NCBI GenBank assembly: GCA_028876495.1
Contig: JAGWRO010000024.1
Location: 1-64,000, forward strand
Length of the DNA: 64,000 bases
Source: Bacteroidota bacterium
GTDB taxonomy: Bacteria > Bacteroidota > Bacteroidia > Chitinophagales > Chitinophagaceae
Direction: 5' to 3'
This document shows positions 62,880 through 64,000 of this stretch, in pieces. The notes beneath the pieces were generated by a model. That model was not told the origin of the DNA. It searched no databases and was given only the letters and a program-made list of their open reading frames with translations. Within the stretch, counting starts at the first letter, position 1. Each line of letters starts with the position of its first letter. The translations under genes were made by a program, and so were the position numbers.

Positions 62880-64000
62880 TCATCCCACACTTCCTTCCAA
62901 ACTAATTGCCAACAACTTTTGTGCTTCCACTGCAAATTCCATCGGCAACTGGTTCATTACTTCTTTTGCAAAACCGGTAACGATCAATGCTACTGCAGCT
63001 TCTGTATCTATTCCGCGTTGTCGGCAATAAAACAACTGGTCTTCCCCAATTTTTGAAGTGGTTGCCTCGTGTTCAATTACGGCTGTATTATTTTTAGATT
63101 CGATGTAAGGAAACGTATGCGCGCCGCATTTATCACCCAGCAATAAAGAATCACACTGGGAATAATTTCTTGCGTTCAATGCATTTTTCCCGGCACGAAC
63201 CAACCCGCGATAACTGTTCTGGCTTTTGCCGGCAGAAATTCCTTTAGACACGATTCTGCTTCTTGTATTTTTCCCGATATGGATCATTTTGGTTCCGGTA
63301 TCGGCCTGCTGAAAATGATTCGTAAGTGCCACTGAATAAAATTCTCCGATAGAGTTATCGCCTTTCAAAATTACGCTTGGATATTTCCAGGTGATTGCTG
63401 AACCGGTTTCTACCTGCGACCAGGAAATTTTGGAATATTCGCCGCTGCAAATGCCGCGCTTGGTTACAAAATTATAAATACCGCCACGTCCCTGGTCATC
63501 GCCGGGGTACCAGTTTTGAACAGTTGAATATTTTATTTCAGCTTTGCGCATTGCCACCAGTTCTACAACGGCAGCATGCAACTGATTTTCATCGCGACGT
63601 GGCGCAGTACAACCTTCCAAATAACTAACATAAGATTCATCTTCTGCTACAATTAGTGTACGCTCAAATTGCCCCGAATTTTCTGTATTAATGCGGAAAT
63701 AAGTGGAGAGTTCCATCGGGCAACGAACGCCTTTTGGAATATAACAGAATGACCCGTCAGTAAAAACGGCTGAGTTTAAAGCCGCAAAATAATTATCAGT
63801 CATCGGCACTACAGACCCCAAATGTTTCTTCACCAACTCAGGATGATTCTGAATGGCTTCGCTCATGGAACAAAAAATAATTCCCACTTCAGCCAATTGC
63901 TTTTTAAATGAAGTCGCTACGGAAACGCTGTCCATAACCACATCCACCGCAACGCCCGTTAATCTTTTCTGTTCATTTATAGATATGCCCAGCTTTTCAA
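62880..64000 (-). CDS. sufB: SufB scaffold subunit (N terminus beyond window)
   Basis: The visible part is 372 residues. The frame is open to the window edge ([20 protein letters not shown] at the cut), and the full protein is usually about 480 aa, so roughly 105 residues are missing. Visible: [25 protein letters not shown] with the cluster-binding Cys, [15 protein letters not shown], and [23 protein letters not shown]. SufB carries the nascent Fe-S cluster in the SufBC2D scaffold. It is the first suf gene in this window; whether sufA or a regulator lies upstream cannot be seen. Confidence 0.9.
   Translation of the reverse strand, partial: EKLGISINEQKRLTGVAVDVVMDSVSVATSFKKQLAEVGIIFCSMSEAIQNHPELVKKHLGSVVPMTDNYFAALNSAVFTDGSFCYIPKGVRCPMELSTYFRINTENSGQFERTLIVAEDESYVSYLEGCTAPRRDENQLHAAVVELVAMRKAEIKYSTVQNWYPGDDQGRGGIYNFVTKRGICSGEYSKISWSQVETGSAITWKYPSVILKGDNSIGEFYSVALTNHFQQADTGTKMIHIGKNTRSRIVSKGISAGKSQNSYRGLVRAGKNALNARNYSQCDSLLLGDKCGAHTFPYIESKNNTAVIEHEATTSKIGEDQLFYCRQRGIDTEAAVALIVTGFAKEVMNQLPMEFAVEAQKLLAISLEGSVG

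Noticed and set aside
62729-62935. A minus-strand ORF spanning the sufB end and the gap
   Set aside because: It is out of frame with sufB and its product is translated repeat (NYELRIRKYSMFNIQ).

Overview
The window looks like a chromosomal stretch from a member of the Bacteroidota, most likely a Chitinophagaceae-type bacterium. The reasons are a moderately AT-rich sequence, Type IX secretion C-terminal domains (a sorting domain near 31.9-32.4 kb and a gliding-motility-associated domain near 53.5 kb), a CarboxypepD_reg/TonB outer-membrane receptor, a propeller-type sensor kinase with a LytTR regulator, DUF4907 and GloVer-repeat proteins, and promoters of the TTG / TAnnTTTG type. No rRNA, tRNA, CRISPR array, transposase or phage gene was seen.

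Layout. 0-3.4 kb is repeat-rich: three copies of a dispersed intergenic repeat surround a PIN toxin with an overlapping 49-aa candidate antitoxin, followed by a nucleoid-associated-protein gene whose 3' end was tandemly duplicated and a run of GC-rich palindromes. 3.4-5.1 kb holds a DUF998 membrane protein and a secreted esterase-like hydrolase. 5.3-14.9 kb is a dense cluster of phosphate, nucleotide and stress-type enzymes (baeRF7, zinc ribbon, glucokinase, CapA phosphatase, phosphoribosyltransferase, two APH-like kinases, a PRPP synthase paralogue, a P-loop kinase, CysQ), with a small divergent 55-codon ORF ending in a terminator. 15.0-16.2 kb is a HipA-like kinase with a DUF3037 partner. 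16.5-31.7 kb carries two paralogous OmpA-type proteins, the sensor kinase/regulator pair, a GH3 glycosidase, a lipocalin-like protein, ackA-pta, a cytochrome c and a secreted hydrolase.

31.8-35.0 kb is a two-gene unit (DUF4907 protein plus a 14-unit GloVer-repeat secreted protein). 35.2-38.8 kb is a zone of gene decay with five or more broken genes (VOC, PQQ-propeller/cytochrome c, CHMI, a TMEM175-like fragment, DoxX) around an intact DUF2975/HTH pair. 38.9-46.1 kb is an acetyltransferase followed by an RND efflux operon read on the minus strand, TolC first, ending in a PII-like and a DUF2892 protein. 46.4-49.8 kb is a complete arsenic operon (arsR, arsM, arsN2, arsC, acr3) with two matching palindromic operators. 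50.0-57.5 kb has a GH18 chitinase-like enzyme, a lectin-like T9SS type B protein, a small lipoprotein and a large TonB-dependent Oar-like receptor. 57.9-64 kb is an Rrf2 regulator and the suf iron-sulfur operon on the minus strand (sufB, sufC, sufD, sufS, sufE, SufT-like), with sufB cut by the window edge.

The least explained signals are non-coding: a near-identical 105-bp leader in front of two unrelated genes, a MITE-like family with GCATTTCAAAT termini, a second MITE-like element with TTAGGTAGAAT termini, and a short TTTACT-containing motif that recurs in intergenic gaps. Most of the 16223-16447 gap shows only one copy of that motif.
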